Shown: one piece after another, positions 1 to 9,300 of the stretch
How the letters are laid out: every line of letters starts with the position of its first letter
Position numbering within the stretch: the first letter of the stretch is position 1
NCBI GenBank assembly: GCA_019634715.1
Contig: JAHCAU010000004.1
Coordinates: 62,001-126,000 of the forward strand
Length of the DNA: 64,000 bases
From: Lysobacter sp.
Lineage (GTDB): Bacteria > Pseudomonadota > Gammaproteobacteria > Xanthomonadales > Xanthomonadaceae
Direction of reading: 5' to 3'
Position numbers and translations under genes: made by a program
The notes under the pieces: model-generated
The model's database searches: none
Seen by the model: only the letters and a program-made list of their open reading frames with translations
Told to the model about the DNA's origin: nothing

Positions 1-2852
1 GCGGTGAACGACGACAGCTGCGCCTGCCCGCCCAGCGTCGGCTGCGCGCGCGTGCCGCCGAGCGCGATGCGCCCGGCCAGGCGTCCGCGCGGTTCGACGA
101 GGTCCGGCGAGAACAGTTCGAGCCAGATCAGGTTGCGGATGTCGGCGTCGATCTCGCCGCGCAGCGGCGCGTAGGCATCCCAGCCGGTGGCGAGGGTCGC
201 CGACACCCGGCCGTCGTCGCGCAAGGTGCTGGCCAGCTCGGCCTGCAGGCCGGACGGATCGAAACGCGCATCGATGCGCAGATTGGAATAGGCCAGCACG
301 TCGCGCCGGCTGCGCGCGTCGAGCGCGAGTCCGCCCTCGGTCGAACGGACCTGCGCCGTGCCCGACCAGCTGCCGCCGACCGGGCGCACGCGCGCATCGA
401 GGTCGACGGTGCCGCGCAGGCGCCACTGGTCGCGACGCTTGCGCTGCGCGTTCTGGCCGCTCGCGAGGTAGGGCGACAGCAGCGACAGCGGCAAGGCGTC
501 GGCCTTCACGTCGACGCGCGTCGGCCAGTCGACGTCGGCGCAGAGCGAGCCGGCGCCATCGTCGGTGGCGAAACAGCTCGATGCGATGCGCAGGCGCAGG
601 CCCGAGGCGGATCGGGGAACGACGGTGAACGCCGCCGGCGCGCGCAGCGCCCAGGCCGCGCCGGTGGCCGGTGCCACGCGCAGCGTCGCCAGCGTGCCCT
701 GCCACTGCGCGCCGCGCTTGGCGACATCGCCGCGCAGCGCGAGCGTGCCGATCTCCGCCTGCGCATCGCCATCGAGCTGCAGCGCCTCGACCGCGCCGCG
801 CGCGTCCACGCGCAGGCGCGAGAAGACCATGCCCGCCTCCACGCCTTCGCCGTCGATGCGCAGCGCGCCCGGCGCACCGGCGCGCCAGGGCAGGCGCCCC
901 TGCGCGGTCAGCCGCGAGGCGCGCCAGTCGTTCCAGCGCAGGCCCCGGCCGTCGAGATCGACATCGACATCCGGCGCCGTGCGCGCCCCGCGCAGCGCGA
1001 GGCGGCCGCGCAGCACGCCCTCGCCGCCGGGCAGCAGGTCGCCCAGCTGCAGCGGCGCGAGTTCGGCATCGACCGCGATGTCGGCGGCGACCTTGCCCTT
1101 CGCATCGATGCGGCTCTCGCCCAGGCGCAGCGCGACGACGCCTTCGACATCGGTGCGACCGCCGTCCTGCGCCGGCAGGTGCGCGATCACGTCGGCCCGA
1201 CCGTCGAGCGCGCGACCGCGCAGGCGACCGCCGAGATCGCCGGCCTCGACGCGTGCATCCAGGCCGCCGTCGCGGCGGGTGTCGCCGCTCAGGCGCAGCC
1301 GGCCCTGCACCGCGCCGCGCCAGTCCGGCGCGAAGTAGCCGGGGTCGAACCCCGCCAGGCGCGCATCGATGTCCCAGCGCAGCGTCGGCGACCACGCGAC
1401 CTCGCCGCTGCCGTCCAGCCGGCCGCCCGGCATCTCGGCGCGCAGCGTCGCCAGCGTGGCGACCTCGCCGTCGCCGCGCGCATCGAGCGTGAGCGTCGCG
1501 CGGTCCCGGTCGCGCTGCAGCGTCGCCGTGCCGGAGGCGGCCCAGTCGCGCAGGCGTCCGCTCAGCTTGAAATCGCCGTCGCCGGTCACCGCAACCGCAT
1601 CGGCGCCCTGGCCGCGCCAGCGCAGGCCGCGACCGCGCACTTCGCCAGCGAAGCGCGGATCGGCCGTGTCGGCGAAATCGGCACGCCCGGTCGCCGACAG
1701 CGTGCCGTCGAGCAGCGACACCGTCAGCGGCGCCAGCACCAGCACCTGGTTCTCGATCGAGACCTTCGACGGCAGGATGGCCACGTCCAGGTCGCCGTGG
1801 GCGATGCGCCCCTGCACGTCCGCGCGTCCACCGACGCCGCTCGCGCTCAGATCGATGGCGTACGGCGTGTCGTCGTCGCTGCCGAGCAGGGCGGCGGCGG
1901 TCAGGGCATCGGTCTTCGCGGTGAAGCGCCAGCGCGGATCGTCCTGGCCTTCCAGCAGCAGGCGCGCCTTCAGCGGCGCCGGTGCGTTGCCCGAGAGCGA
2001 TACGTCGAGCCTGCGCAGGTCGCCGCGCGCGACCAGGCCCAACCGTGGCGGCGTGCGCCCGGCGGGCGCCGGCAGGGTCGCGCGCACGATCATGTCGACC
2101 CGGTAGCGCGCGCGCGGCTCGTAGTCGCCGTGCGCGCCGATCTCGCCGCGATCGGTGTCGGCCAGCAGCCGCTCCACGCGCAGCAGGCCGTCGAGCGCTT
2201 CGATGCGTCCGCGCAGGCGGCGCACCAGCACCAGCGGCACGGCATCGGTGGCGCGCGGCTGGCGCAGCACGCGCAGGCGGTCGATCGCGATCTCGTCCGC
2301 GATCAGCCCCAGCGGCGGCGCGATCTCCGGCAGCGATTCGGGCCACCGCGGCAGTTCGAACGGCGCCTCGTCCTCCGGCAGCGTCAGCACGGCATCGGAC
2401 ACGCCCAGCTTTTCCAGTTGCAGGCGGCGGCCGAGCAGCGGACGCAGCGTCGGATCGAGCAGCACGCGCTTGGCGACGAAGACGGTCGTCGATTCCTTCT
2501 CGCCGCAGGCGGGCCAGGCCACCGGCTTGCCGTCGACATCGGGACAGCCGCGATGCACGTAGCGCACGTCGTGCAGGATCATCGGCCCCGACGCCGGCCC
2601 TTCGGCGCGCGACCAGGTCAGCTCGCTGCCCGCCGGCAGGCGCGCCACGATCTGCCGCAGCAGCACGTCGCGTCCGCCGATGGTGTTGAGCAGCCAGTAG
2701 CCCAGCACGACCACCGCGACGGTCAGCGCCGCCATCGCCAGCACGCTGCGCGTCGCCAGCCAGCGCATGCGCGCGATGCGGCGCGCGCGCAGCTCGGCGA
2801 TGCGCGCTTCGCGGGCGTCGTTGGGCGTGGGCAGCGGCGCGTCGTCGCTCAT
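1..2852 (-). CDS. tamB: TamB, translocation and assembly module subunit (3' part outside window)
   Basis: Inner-membrane-anchored periplasmic protein that works with TamA in outer-membrane protein assembly and lipid transport across the envelope. The frame opens with MSDDAPLPTPND and stays open for 950 codons to the left edge, so the C-terminal DUF490/TamB domain lies outside the window. An uncleaved membrane anchor sits near residues 30-52, followed by a long periplasmic region rich in short beta repeats. The start is fixed by the 3-bp gap after the tamA stop, which implies translational coupling. Length, topology and tamA linkage all fit the family. Identification is by synteny and N-terminal features. 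Confidence 0.9.
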   Translation of the reverse strand, partial: MSDDAPLPTPNDAREARIAELRARRIARMRWLATRSVLAMAALTVAVVVLGYWLLNTIGGRDVLLRQIVARLPAGSELTWSRAEGPASGPMILHDVRYVHRGCPDVDGKPVAWPACGEKESTTVFVAKRVLLDPTLRPLLGRRLQLEKLGVSDAVLTLPEDEAPFELPRWPESLPEIAPPLGLIADEIAIDRLRVLRQPRATDAVPLVLVRRLRGRIEALDGLLRVERLLADTDRGEIGAHGDYEPRARYRVDMIVRATLPAPAGRTPPRLGLVARGDLRRLDVSLSGNAPAPLKARLLLEGQDDPRWRFTAKTDALTAAALLGSDDDTPYAIDLSASGVGGRADVQGRIAHGDLDVAILPSKVSIENQVLVLAPLTVSLLDGTLSATGRADFADTADPRFAGEVRGRGLRWRGQGADAVAVTGDGDFKLSGRLRDWAASGTATLQRDRDRATLTLDARGDGEVATLATLRAEMPGGRLDGSGEVAWSPTLRWDIDARLAGFDPGYFAPDWRGAVQGRLRLSGDTRRDGGLDARVEAGDLGGRLRGRALDGRADVIAHLPAQDGGRTDVEGVVALRLGESRIDAKGKVAADIAVDAELAPLQLGDLLPGGEGVLRGRLALRGARTAPDVDVDLDGRGLRWNDWRASRLTAQGRLPWRAGAPGALRIDGEGVEAGMVFSRLRVDARGAVEALQLDGDAQAEIGTLALRGDVAKRGAQWQGTLATLRVAPATGAAWALRAPAAFTVVPRSASGLRLRIASSCFATDDGAGSLCADVDWPTRVDVKADALPLSLLSPYLASGQNAQRKRRDQWRLRGTVDLDARVRPVGGSWSGTAQVRSTEGGLALDARSRRDVLAYSNLRIDARFDPSGLQAELASTLRDDGRVSATLATGWDAYAPLRGEIDADIRNLIWLELFSPDLVEPRGRLAGRIALGGTRAQPTLGGQAQLSSFT

Positions 2853-2855
2853 CGG

Positions 2856-4661
2856 TCAGAGGTCCGCGCCGAGGTTGATGTGCAGGGTGAAGGACGAATC
2901 GGGATCGTCCAGGCCACGACCGATATCCACGCGCAGCGGACCCACCGGCGATTTCCAGCGCAGGCCGATGCCGACGCCGGTGCGCCAGCGGTCGGCGCGG
3001 TCGTCGAAGGCGCTGCCGCTGTCGACGAACGCGGCGAAGCCCCAGGTGTCGTTGAGGTACTGCTCGTATTCGAGGCTGCCGGTGGTCATGTGCTTCGCGC
3101 CCAGCGCATAGGCCTTCAGCCCCGGGCGCGCGGCGATGCGCGGACCGATCTCGCGCCACTCGTAGCCGCGCACGCTGCGATCGCCGCCGGCGTAGAAGCG
3201 CAGCGTGGGCGGGATCACGGTCAGCTCTTCGGTGAAGGTGGTGCCCAGCTCGCCGCGCGCGATCAGGCGCCTGCGCGGACCGAGGCCGCGGAACCAGCTG
3301 CCGCGCGCCTGCAGCTGCGCGAAGTTCGCATCGGACCCCAGCGCCTCCAGGCCGCCGCGCAGCGTCGCGGTGACGCCGAAGCCCCTGCGCGGCTGGAAGC
3401 GGTCGTCGACCTTGATGTACTCGGCCGACAGCGACGGATAGAAGAACGTCACCTCGCGGTACAGCGTGACCGGACGCAGGCGGTCGTCGATCTCGTAGGC
3501 CCAGCGCTCGCGCAGGCCGTGCACCGAGGCCGACAGCGACAGGTCGCGGCTGTACTGCGCTGTGCGGCCGAACACCGCCTCGTAGCGGCGGGTGTCGATG
3601 TAGTCGGTCTGCTCGTCGTAGGCCTGCAGGCTGGTGGTGTACCAGCCGTCGCGCCAGGCGTAGGCGGGAATGCGGTGCTGCACGGTGAAGGTCTTGCGCC
3701 GTTGCGCGTAGTCCAGCTGCGCCTTCGCCTTGTGCCCGCGCGAGTTGAGGTAGCGCCGCTCCAGGCCCAGCGACACGCCGAAGCCGCTGTCGGTGCCGAA
3801 GCTCGCGCCGACGCTGTACACGCTGCGCTTGGCCGGGGTCAGCCTGACATCGACGGGCACGCGGCCGTCCACGGCATCCTCGGGACGCGGCACGATGTCG
3901 ATGCGGCTGAAGTAGTCCAGCGCGGCCAGCGACTTGCGCAAGCGGTCGAGACGGCCCTGGTGGTAGTACTCGCCCTCGTCCCAGTAGATCGATTCGCGCA
4001 GCAGCGACTCGCGGATGATGGGGTTCTCGCCCTGGTCGAACGTGACCACGCCCATGTCGTAGCGGTCGCCGCTGTCCCAGCGCAGGTCGATGTCGGCGGC
4101 CTTCTCCGCACGGGTCACCTCGACCCGTCGCGCCATGAAATCGGCATCGAAATAGCCGCGCTCGGCCAGGCGCCGGGTGATGAAGGCCTTGCTGCGCTCG
4201 TACTGCGCGTGGTCGAACACATCGCCGGTCTTCGGCGAGAACGCATCGAGTTCCTGTTTCAGGTAGCGGTCGTCCTCGCCATCGCCCTGGATCGCCACCA
4301 CCGCCTCGCGCACGCGCACCGGCTCGCCCTTGTCCACGTGGATGCGCACGTCGACCGGCGCGTCCTCGGCCAATCCCTCCAGCGAGGCCGGGACGGTGGC
4401 GATGCGGATGACCGGCGAATAATGGCCGAAGGGTTCCAGCGCCTCGCGGGCCTCGTCCTCGGCGACCTGCAGCAGGTAGTCGAGCCGCGCGTCCGAGACC
4501 CGCTTGCCGCGCGCATCTTCCAGCGACAGCGCGACGACCACGTTCGTCGTCATGTCTTCGTCGAGGCCCTCGACCCGCACCTCGCCGATCCTCGCCGCAT
4601 GCGCGGCGCCGCAGAACGTCAACAGGGCTGCGGCGATGGCGGGTCGGGGGGGCGTGCGCAT
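2856..4661 (-). CDS. tamA: TamA, Omp85-family outer-membrane protein
   Basis: Outer-membrane barrel partner of TamB. The 601-residue product has a signal peptide ending near residue 22 (CGAAHA), three POTRA-like modules over about residues 24-260, and a C-terminal 16-stranded Omp85 barrel. Barrel marks include a GGDRSVRGYEWREIGPR segment, matching the conserved VRGY/F loop motif, and a final strand ending in HINLGADL. Length fits TamA (about 580-600). It is the first gene of a tamA-tamB pair on the minus strand. The start codon is the only ATG in front of the signal peptide. No promoter was clearly identified in the 94 bp upstream. Confidence 0.93.
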   Translation of the reverse strand: MRTPPRPAIAAALLTFCGAAHAARIGEVRVEGLDEDMTTNVVVALSLEDARGKRVSDARLDYLLQVAEDEAREALEPFGHYSPVIRIATVPASLEGLAEDAPVDVRIHVDKGEPVRVREAVVAIQGDGEDDRYLKQELDAFSPKTGDVFDHAQYERSKAFITRRLAERGYFDADFMARRVEVTRAEKAADIDLRWDSGDRYDMGVVTFDQGENPIIRESLLRESIYWDEGEYYHQGRLDRLRKSLAALDYFSRIDIVPRPEDAVDGRVPVDVRLTPAKRSVYSVGASFGTDSGFGVSLGLERRYLNSRGHKAKAQLDYAQRRKTFTVQHRIPAYAWRDGWYTTSLQAYDEQTDYIDTRRYEAVFGRTAQYSRDLSLSASVHGLRERWAYEIDDRLRPVTLYREVTFFYPSLSAEYIKVDDRFQPRRGFGVTATLRGGLEALGSDANFAQLQARGSWFRGLGPRRRLIARGELGTTFTEELTVIPPTLRFYAGGDRSVRGYEWREIGPRIAARPGLKAYALGAKHMTTGSLEYEQYLNDTWGFAAFVDSGSAFDDRADRWRTGVGIGLRWKSPVGPLRVDIGRGLDDPDSSFTLHINLGADL

Positions 4662-4755
4662 GACGCACAGGATACCCGTGGCCTCGGTATCACCGGGAGC
4701 GCACGAGCGACCTGCCGTTCAGCTTGGCGCAGGCGCCAACGCGCCTGCGCGATGC

Positions 4756-5193
4756 TCAATCGCCCCGGGTCGCCATCGCGGGGTCCCGCACGGACGCAGC
4801 GAATTTCTTCGCGCAGGATTCGATGATCTGCGCTTCCAGCAACTTCGGCCGCCAGGCACGCGCGGCATCCGGGTTCGCATGATCGGCGACCAGCACGTAG
4901 CGCATGCAGGGTTCGAGTTCGAGGGACAGCGTGGTCGCCGTGAGCACGCCGCGACCGGAGCGAAGCCGGCTGGCCAGTCTCAGGCCATGGGGACCCGGCG
5001 GCAACCGATAGGTCGACTGGTCGGGGAAATCCATCGAGCCATTGATGGCGACGAGCATGACCTCATGCTCGTTGCGCTCGCGTTCGGCAACGCCGCCGAC
5101 GCGGATCTCGGCCCACGGTCCTTCGCTGCCCGCCATCGCGATCGTCGGCGACAAGGCGGTGACCACCATGACAAGCAGGGCTGTTCGCAGCAT
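4756..5193 (-). CDS. hypothetical secreted protein
   Basis: A 145-residue protein of unknown function. The open frame extends further upstream, but the start MLRTALLVMVVTALSP is chosen because a GAGG ribosome site lies 8-9 bases before it and it opens directly into a signal peptide cleaved near AMA-GSEG. The mature part has two cysteines (in EPCMRY and IESCAKK) that could form a disulfide, and predicted beta-rich stretches such as DQSTYRLPPGPHGLRL. That stretch recalls small periplasmic proteins with a 'PPGxHxL' turn, but no family can be assigned. It is monocistronic, downstream of tamA in the opposite reading context, separated by short AT-poor spacers. Confidence 0.7.
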   Translation of the reverse strand: MLRTALLVMVVTALSPTIAMAGSEGPWAEIRVGGVAERERNEHEVMLVAINGSMDFPDQSTYRLPPGPHGLRLASRLRSGRGVLTATTLSLELEPCMRYVLVADHANPDAARAWRPKLLEAQIIESCAKKFAASVRDPAMATRGD

Positions 5194-5360
5194 CGCGACG
5201 ACCTCGGAGAGTGGAGACCGGCAATGTAGCGACGCTCTGTGACAGCCACTCGACCATCGGCGCGACGGCATTCGCGGAAGCGCGAATCCGTGAGCGCCCG
5301 CACATCGCGACACGCACGCGCCTCGCCCTTGCGCAGACGTGCGAAGACGACAGGCGCGAT

Positions 5361-5389
5361 GCACCCCGGTGCGGTCTGCCCCGGGGTGC
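5361..5389 (-). terminator. stem-loop after 5410-5811 gene
   Basis: Perfect 9-bp inverted repeat GCACCCCGG / CCGGGGTGC with an 11-base loop, starting 20 bases after the stop codon of the minus-strand secreted-protein gene. No clear T-run follows, so this is a terminator-like hairpin rather than a canonical intrinsic terminator. Confidence 0.5.
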
Positions 5390-5409
5390 GGTGCCGCGGC
5401 GGACGAGGC

Positions 5410-5811
5410 TCAGCGCGCCGGCGACGACAGCCCCTGGGTTACCGGGCCGGTGCTCCAGGGCAGGATGATGTCCTGCTGCGTGCACAGCCCCGGCGATGGC
5501 TCGCTGATCGCGAGCAGGTTGAAGTTCGCATCGTAGACGCGCAGGCGCGCGACGATCGGGCCTTCGTAGCGCCAGCAGTAGAAGCGGCATTGGGTCTGGT
5601 TGGTGCAGTCCTGCGGGAAGATCGCGTCGGTGCCGTTGGTGTCGAACTGCCAGATCAGCGTGACCGGGCCGGCATCGCTGCCACCGTCACCGAAGCACAT
5701 GTTGCTCTGCAGCGAGCAGTCGGCATACGCCCAGGACGCGGCGGAGGCGGTCACGGGCGCGGCGAGCGCGAACAGGCCGGCGAGTCCGAGGGCGGTGAGA
5801 AGACGCTTCAT
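5410..5811 (-). CDS. hypothetical secreted cysteine-rich protein
   Basis: A 133-residue protein with a clear signal peptide (MKRLLTALGLAGLFALAAP, cleavage near ASA-ASW). The mature 108 residues carry six cysteines (DCSL, NMCF, QDCTNQTQC, FYCW, GLCTQQD) and aromatic beta-strand-like segments, which suggests a small disulfide-bonded periplasmic or secreted fold. No family recognised. It lies downstream of glyS, but the glyS terminator hairpin at 5963-5986 separates them, so it is probably its own transcript. The start is the only ATG in frame before the signal peptide. Confidence 0.72.
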   Translation of the reverse strand: MKRLLTALGLAGLFALAAPVTASAASWAYADCSLQSNMCFGDGGSDAGPVTLIWQFDTNGTDAIFPQDCTNQTQCRFYCWRYEGPIVARLRVYDANFNLLAISEPSPGLCTQQDIILPWSTGPVTQGLSSPAR

Positions 5812-5962
5812 CGATGCACTCCTTGTCGAGACGGGATGAGCCCGCGGCCATGTCCATGGCGAAATACAACCCGGGCATCGCCCGCGGTGCGCGTCGCATC
5901 GGCGATGCGACGGATCGATGCTAGCAAGCGGGTTCGTGAACGGAGACGACCGCAGTCACAAC

Positions 5963-5986
5963 GAAGCCGCCCCGAAAGGCGGCTTC
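5963..5986 (-). terminator. glyS terminator hairpin
   Basis: GAAGCCGCC / GGCGGCTTC 9-bp perfect stem with a 6-base loop, 48 bases after the glyS stop on the minus strand. On the minus strand it is followed by GTTGTGA, a weak T-rich tail. Confidence 0.65.
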
Positions 5987-6033
5987 GCGTGGTGCACTGT
6001 GCGGAGTTTGTTCGCTGGAAGCGGCAGCGACGC

Positions 6034-8280
6034 TCAGACCGACAGATGCTCGATCGCGGCCACGCTGCCGAGGCGGTCGGCGAGGCGCTGCAGCAGGGCG
6101 AGGCGGTTGGCGCGCACGGCCTGGTCGTCGGCGTTGACCATCACCTTGTCGAAGAAAGCGTCGACCTCGGGACGCAGGCGCGCGAGGCGGGCGAGCACGG
6201 CCACGTAGTCGCGATGGGCGAGCAGCGGATCGGTGTCGGCGATGGCCTGCTCGACCATCGCGTGCAGCGCGCGCTCGGCATCGTCCTGGAACTTCGACGC
6301 GTCGACCGCATCGGGAATCGCGATGTCCGCCTTCTTCAGGATGTTGCGGATGCGCTTGTTCGCCGCAGCCAGCGCCTCGGCGTCCGGCAGCTTCGCGAAT
6401 TCGCCGATCGCCTTGAGGCGGCGGTCGAAGTCGAGGAGGGAGCCGGAGGTTGCTACGGAAGAGCTCGGGGCTGAAGCCCCTCCTACAACAGCAGCGCCTT
6501 CGCTCTTCGTAGGAGCGGCTTTAGCCGCGAGCGTTCCCATCAGCGCTGCGACCGCTTCGAATTGCTGCGGTGTCACACCCTGATCGGCGTAGTAGGCGCG
6601 GAGACGGTCGAGGATGAAATCCACGCAAGCTGCCGTTAATTCCCTTTCATTAGGCAGATCTTCCATGGGCTTGCCCTTTAGTCCCTCAAGCGTGATAGCA
6701 CCTCGAACCTGAGTGATCACATCCTCGCAAGAACACGGAAAATGCGTATGGAAATTGATGTCGAGATCGTTCTCAATCACCGTCCGCGCCAACCCCAACG
6801 CATTCCGGCGCAGCGAGAACGGGTCCTTGTTGCCCGTCGGCTTGAGACCGGCAGCGAATCCGCCCGCAAGCGTGTCGAGTCGCTCAGCGATCGCCAGAAC
6901 CTGGCCCAGCTTCGACGGCGCGACATCGTCACCCGCGAAGCGCGGCATGTACACCTCATCCAGCGCGTCGGCGAGCTGCCTGCGTTCGTCGGCGGAGAGA
7001 TAGGCCAGCGAGGCATCGTGCATCGCGTAGTAGCGACCGGCGATGCCCTGCAGTTCCGGGAACTCGTTGACCATGCGCGACTGCAGGTCGGCCTTGGCCA
7101 GTTCTGCGGCACGACGCGCGAGCTTCGGATCGACGCCGACTTCGCTCGCGATGCTCTCGGCCAGCGCGGCGACGCGCGCGACCTTGTCGGCGACGGTGCC
7201 GAGCTTGGCCTGGTACGTCACCGACTTCAGACCCTCGTTCATCGAGGCGAGGCCCTGCTTCAGGTCTTCGTCGAAGAAGAACTTGGCGTCGGCGAAGCGC
7301 GGGCGGATCACGCGCTCGTAGCCCTTGCGGACTTCGCTTTCGTCGCGCGATTCGATGTTGGCGATGCCGATGAAGTGCTCGGTGAGCTTTCCCTGGGCAT
7401 CCAGGACCGGGAAGAACTTCTGGTTCGCTTCCATCGTCGCGATCAGCGCTTCCTGCGGCACGGCGAGGAAGTCGCGCTCGAACGCGCAGAGCACGGCCTT
7501 CGGCCATTCGACCAGGCACTGCACCTGTTCGAGGTTGTCGTCGGTCCTGCGCGCGGTACCGCCGGCACGGGCGGCGGCGGCATCGACCTCGGCGATGACG
7601 CGGTGGCGGCGTTCCTCGGGGTCGACCAGCACCTTGGCGGCGCGCAGGGCGTCGATGTAGTCGCCCGGCGTGCTGATCCAGACCGGACCTTCGTGGTGGA
7701 AGCGGTGGCCGCGGCTCATGCGGTCGGCCTTGGCGCCGAAGACCTCGGCCTCGACCACGGCGTCGCCGAGCAGCAGCACCAGCCAGTGCACCGGGCGGGC
7801 GAAGCCGCTGTCGCGTTCGCCCCAGCGCATCGGCTTGGGAATCGGCATGCCCGCCAGGGCTTCGGCCACGATCTCCGGCAGCAGGTCGGCGGTCTTCGCG
7901 CCCGGCTTCACGCTGCGCAGGACGAAGCGCTCGCCCTTGTTGTCGGTGGTCTTTTCCAGCGCGGTCCAGTCGATGCCGGCCTTCGCCGCGAAGCCTTCCA
8001 GTGCCTTGGTCGGTTTGCCTTCGGCATCGAGCGCGATGTTGAGGTACGGCCCCAGCACTTCGCTGCGCTGTTCGGGCTGTTCCACGGCCACGCCGGGCAG
8101 CAGCACGGCGAGGCGGCGCGGGGTGTAGAGGGGTTTCGCATCGCCACGCTGGCAGGCGATGCCGCGCTTGTCGAGCGCGGCGAGCACGCCGTCGAAAAAG
8201 GCCTGGGCCAGGCCCGGCAGGGCCTTGACCGGGAGTTCCTCGGTACCGAGTTCGATCAGAAGGGGGCTGAAGCCGCTCAC
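6034..8280 (-). CDS. glyS: glycyl-tRNA synthetase beta subunit, with an in-frame repeat insertion
   Basis: Beta subunit of the alpha2beta2 glycyl-tRNA synthetase, responsible for tRNA binding. The 748-residue product opens with [20 protein letters not shown], typical of the family, and carries the HD-type and C-terminal anticodon-binding regions. It starts at GTG (8278-8280) with AAGGA eight bases upstream. It is about 50 residues longer than usual (about 690-700). Part of the excess is [20 protein letters not shown] (around residue 595), encoded by a palindromic repeat pair at 6463-6532. A second unusual stretch around residues 515-550 ([17 protein letters not shown]) lies in visibly lower-GC DNA. 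glyQ is upstream but separated by two genes. Confidence 0.95.
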   Translation of the reverse strand: MSGFSPLLIELGTEELPVKALPGLAQAFFDGVLAALDKRGIACQRGDAKPLYTPRRLAVLLPGVAVEQPEQRSEVLGPYLNIALDAEGKPTKALEGFAAKAGIDWTALEKTTDNKGERFVLRSVKPGAKTADLLPEIVAEALAGMPIPKPMRWGERDSGFARPVHWLVLLLGDAVVEAEVFGAKADRMSRGHRFHHEGPVWISTPGDYIDALRAAKVLVDPEERRHRVIAEVDAAAARAGGTARRTDDNLEQVQCLVEWPKAVLCAFERDFLAVPQEALIATMEANQKFFPVLDAQGKLTEHFIGIANIESRDESEVRKGYERVIRPRFADAKFFFDEDLKQGLASMNEGLKSVTYQAKLGTVADKVARVAALAESIASEVGVDPKLARRAAELAKADLQSRMVNEFPELQGIAGRYYAMHDASLAYLSADERRQLADALDEVYMPRFAGDDVAPSKLGQVLAIAERLDTLAGGFAAGLKPTGNKDPFSLRRNALGLARTVIENDLDINFHTHFPCSCEDVITQVRGAITLEGLKGKPMEDLPNERELTAACVDFILDRLRAYYADQGVTPQQFEAVAALMGTLAAKAAPTKSEGAAVVGGASAPSSSVATSGSLLDFDRRLKAIGEFAKLPDAEALAAANKRIRNILKKADIAIPDAVDASKFQDDAERALHAMVEQAIADTDPLLAHRDYVAVLARLARLRPEVDAFFDKVMVNADDQAVRANRLALLQRLADRLGSVAAIEHLSV
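6463..6532. repeat. REP-like palindromic pair inserted inside glyS
   Basis: Two inverted copies of a GTAGGAGCGGCTTTAGCCGC-type element: one on the minus strand at 6463-6488 and one on the plus strand at 6509-6532. This family is normally intergenic in Xanthomonadales and pseudomonads. Here it is in frame within glyS and encodes the peptide [11 protein letters not shown] plus flanks. Confidence 0.85.
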
Positions 8281-8435
8281 GCTGGAAATCCTTGGGGTCG
8301 GGGGTGCCCGGACACGGCAAGGGCAGCGGCCGGGCGGCGCGCTGCCCCTGTGTGACGCGGGTTGGTTACTTTAACCGAGGGTTTCGCCGGGACGAACCCG
8401 GGCGGGGAGAGCCGCCGGCTGAGGCATGCGGCAAA

Positions 8436-8601
8436 CCCATCCCCACCCCGGCCCGTCCGGCCCTCGCGCCTTGCACTCGGGCGCTCATCGGCGCGCGAGG
8501 CAATGCCTCGCAGGCGCGCCGCTTCGCCCCCTTGAAGGGGAGGGAGCAAGCGCCGTGCTTTCAAGCCCTCCCCTTCAAGGGGAGGGTTGGGTGGGGATGG
8601 G
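8436..8601. repeat. intergenic inverted-repeat element between glyS and DUF3011 gene
   Basis: This accounts for most of the 362-bp gap at 8281-8642. Outer arms CCCATCCCCACCC (8436-8448) and GGGTGGGGATGGG (8589-8601) are perfect 13-bp inverted repeats. Inside are CCCTTGAAGGGGAGGG-type palindromes (about 8529-8544 and 8566-8586). A GTTCCGGGAC direct duplication follows at about 8600-8625. It resembles dispersed palindromic repeats of this bacterial group. No gene is visible in the gap. Confidence 0.7.
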
Positions 8602-8642
8602 TTCCGGGACTGGGTTCCGGGACAACCAGAACCCTGGTCCGA

Positions 8643-9299
8643 TCAATACACGACGAACACCGCCCGGCAGCCCTGGTCGGTCCAGACCTGGTTGCGGTCC
8701 ACGCCCCAGGTGCGGCCGTAGACGCAAGGGGTGTTGCTGAGCTGGCGGCGGACCTCGACGTGCTCGCTGCGGCCGACCCGCTGGCCGCACCAGGTCATGC
8801 GGCTGTCCTTCGACGAGCAGGTGAACTCGCGGCCCCAGTTCGCGCCGCCCCCGTAGTAGCCGTCGCCGTAGCCATAGTCGTAATCGTTGTCGTAGCGATG
8901 GTCGTAGCGGTCGTCGTCGTAGCGGTCGCGGCGTTTGTCCTCGTTGTGCTTGGCGATGGCGATCGCGGCGATGGTGCCCAGCACGAGGGCGCCGGCGACC
9001 TTGGCGCCGGTGTTGTTGTCGGAACTGCGCGAGCCGACGCGGAATTCGGCGCGGCAGCCGCGCGTGACCCAGATGCGGTTGCGGTCGTAGCCCCAGGTGT
9101 CGCCCTGCCAGCAGCCCTGGCGGCTGAGCTGGCGCGAGAGGTACACGCCGCCGGAGGTGTTCGCCGGACAGGACTGGTACTGCTCGTTCTGGGATTCGCA
9201 GACGACGGTGGTGTCGGCGGCGGCGGCCTGCCCGGCGGCCAGCAGCAGGGCGGCGGCGAGGACCTGCATGCGGACGGCATGGATGCGATGGCGGGTCAT
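8643..9299 (-). CDS. secreted protein with two DUF3011 domains
   Basis: A 218-residue exported protein. A signal peptide (MTRHRIHAVRMQVLAAALLL) ends near AAA-DTTVV. Two DUF3011 modules are visible: VVCESQNEQYQSC...RGCRAEFRV at about residues 29-87, and FTCSSKDSRMTWC...QGCRAVFVVY at the C-terminus. Each has four cysteines and the 'WGYDRNRIWV/WGVDRNQVWT' signature. Between them lie a glycine/alanine hydrophobic stretch (GAKVAGALVLGTIAAIAIA, possibly a membrane segment) and a charged Asp/Tyr/Arg-rich linker. The start is chosen for the GGGAGG ribosome site, and it begins 1 base after the upstream EF-hand gene's stop, so the two are likely one operon. Function unknown. Confidence 0.8.
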   Translation of the reverse strand: MTRHRIHAVRMQVLAAALLLAAGQAAAADTTVVCESQNEQYQSCPANTSGGVYLSRQLSRQGCWQGDTWGYDRNRIWVTRGCRAEFRVGSRSSDNNTGAKVAGALVLGTIAAIAIAKHNEDKRRDRYDDDRYDHRYDNDYDYGYGDGYYGGGANWGREFTCSSKDSRMTWCGQRVGRSEHVEVRRQLSNTPCVYGRTWGVDRNQVWTDQGCRAVFVVY

Positions 9300-9300
9300 G

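Noticed and set aside
1179-4826. A very long open frame (about 1215 codons) on the plus strand opposite tamA/tamB
   Set aside because: It is antisense to two well-supported genes, its composition is Arg/Gln/Ala-rich as expected from a shadow frame in high-GC DNA, and it has no domain or ribosome site.
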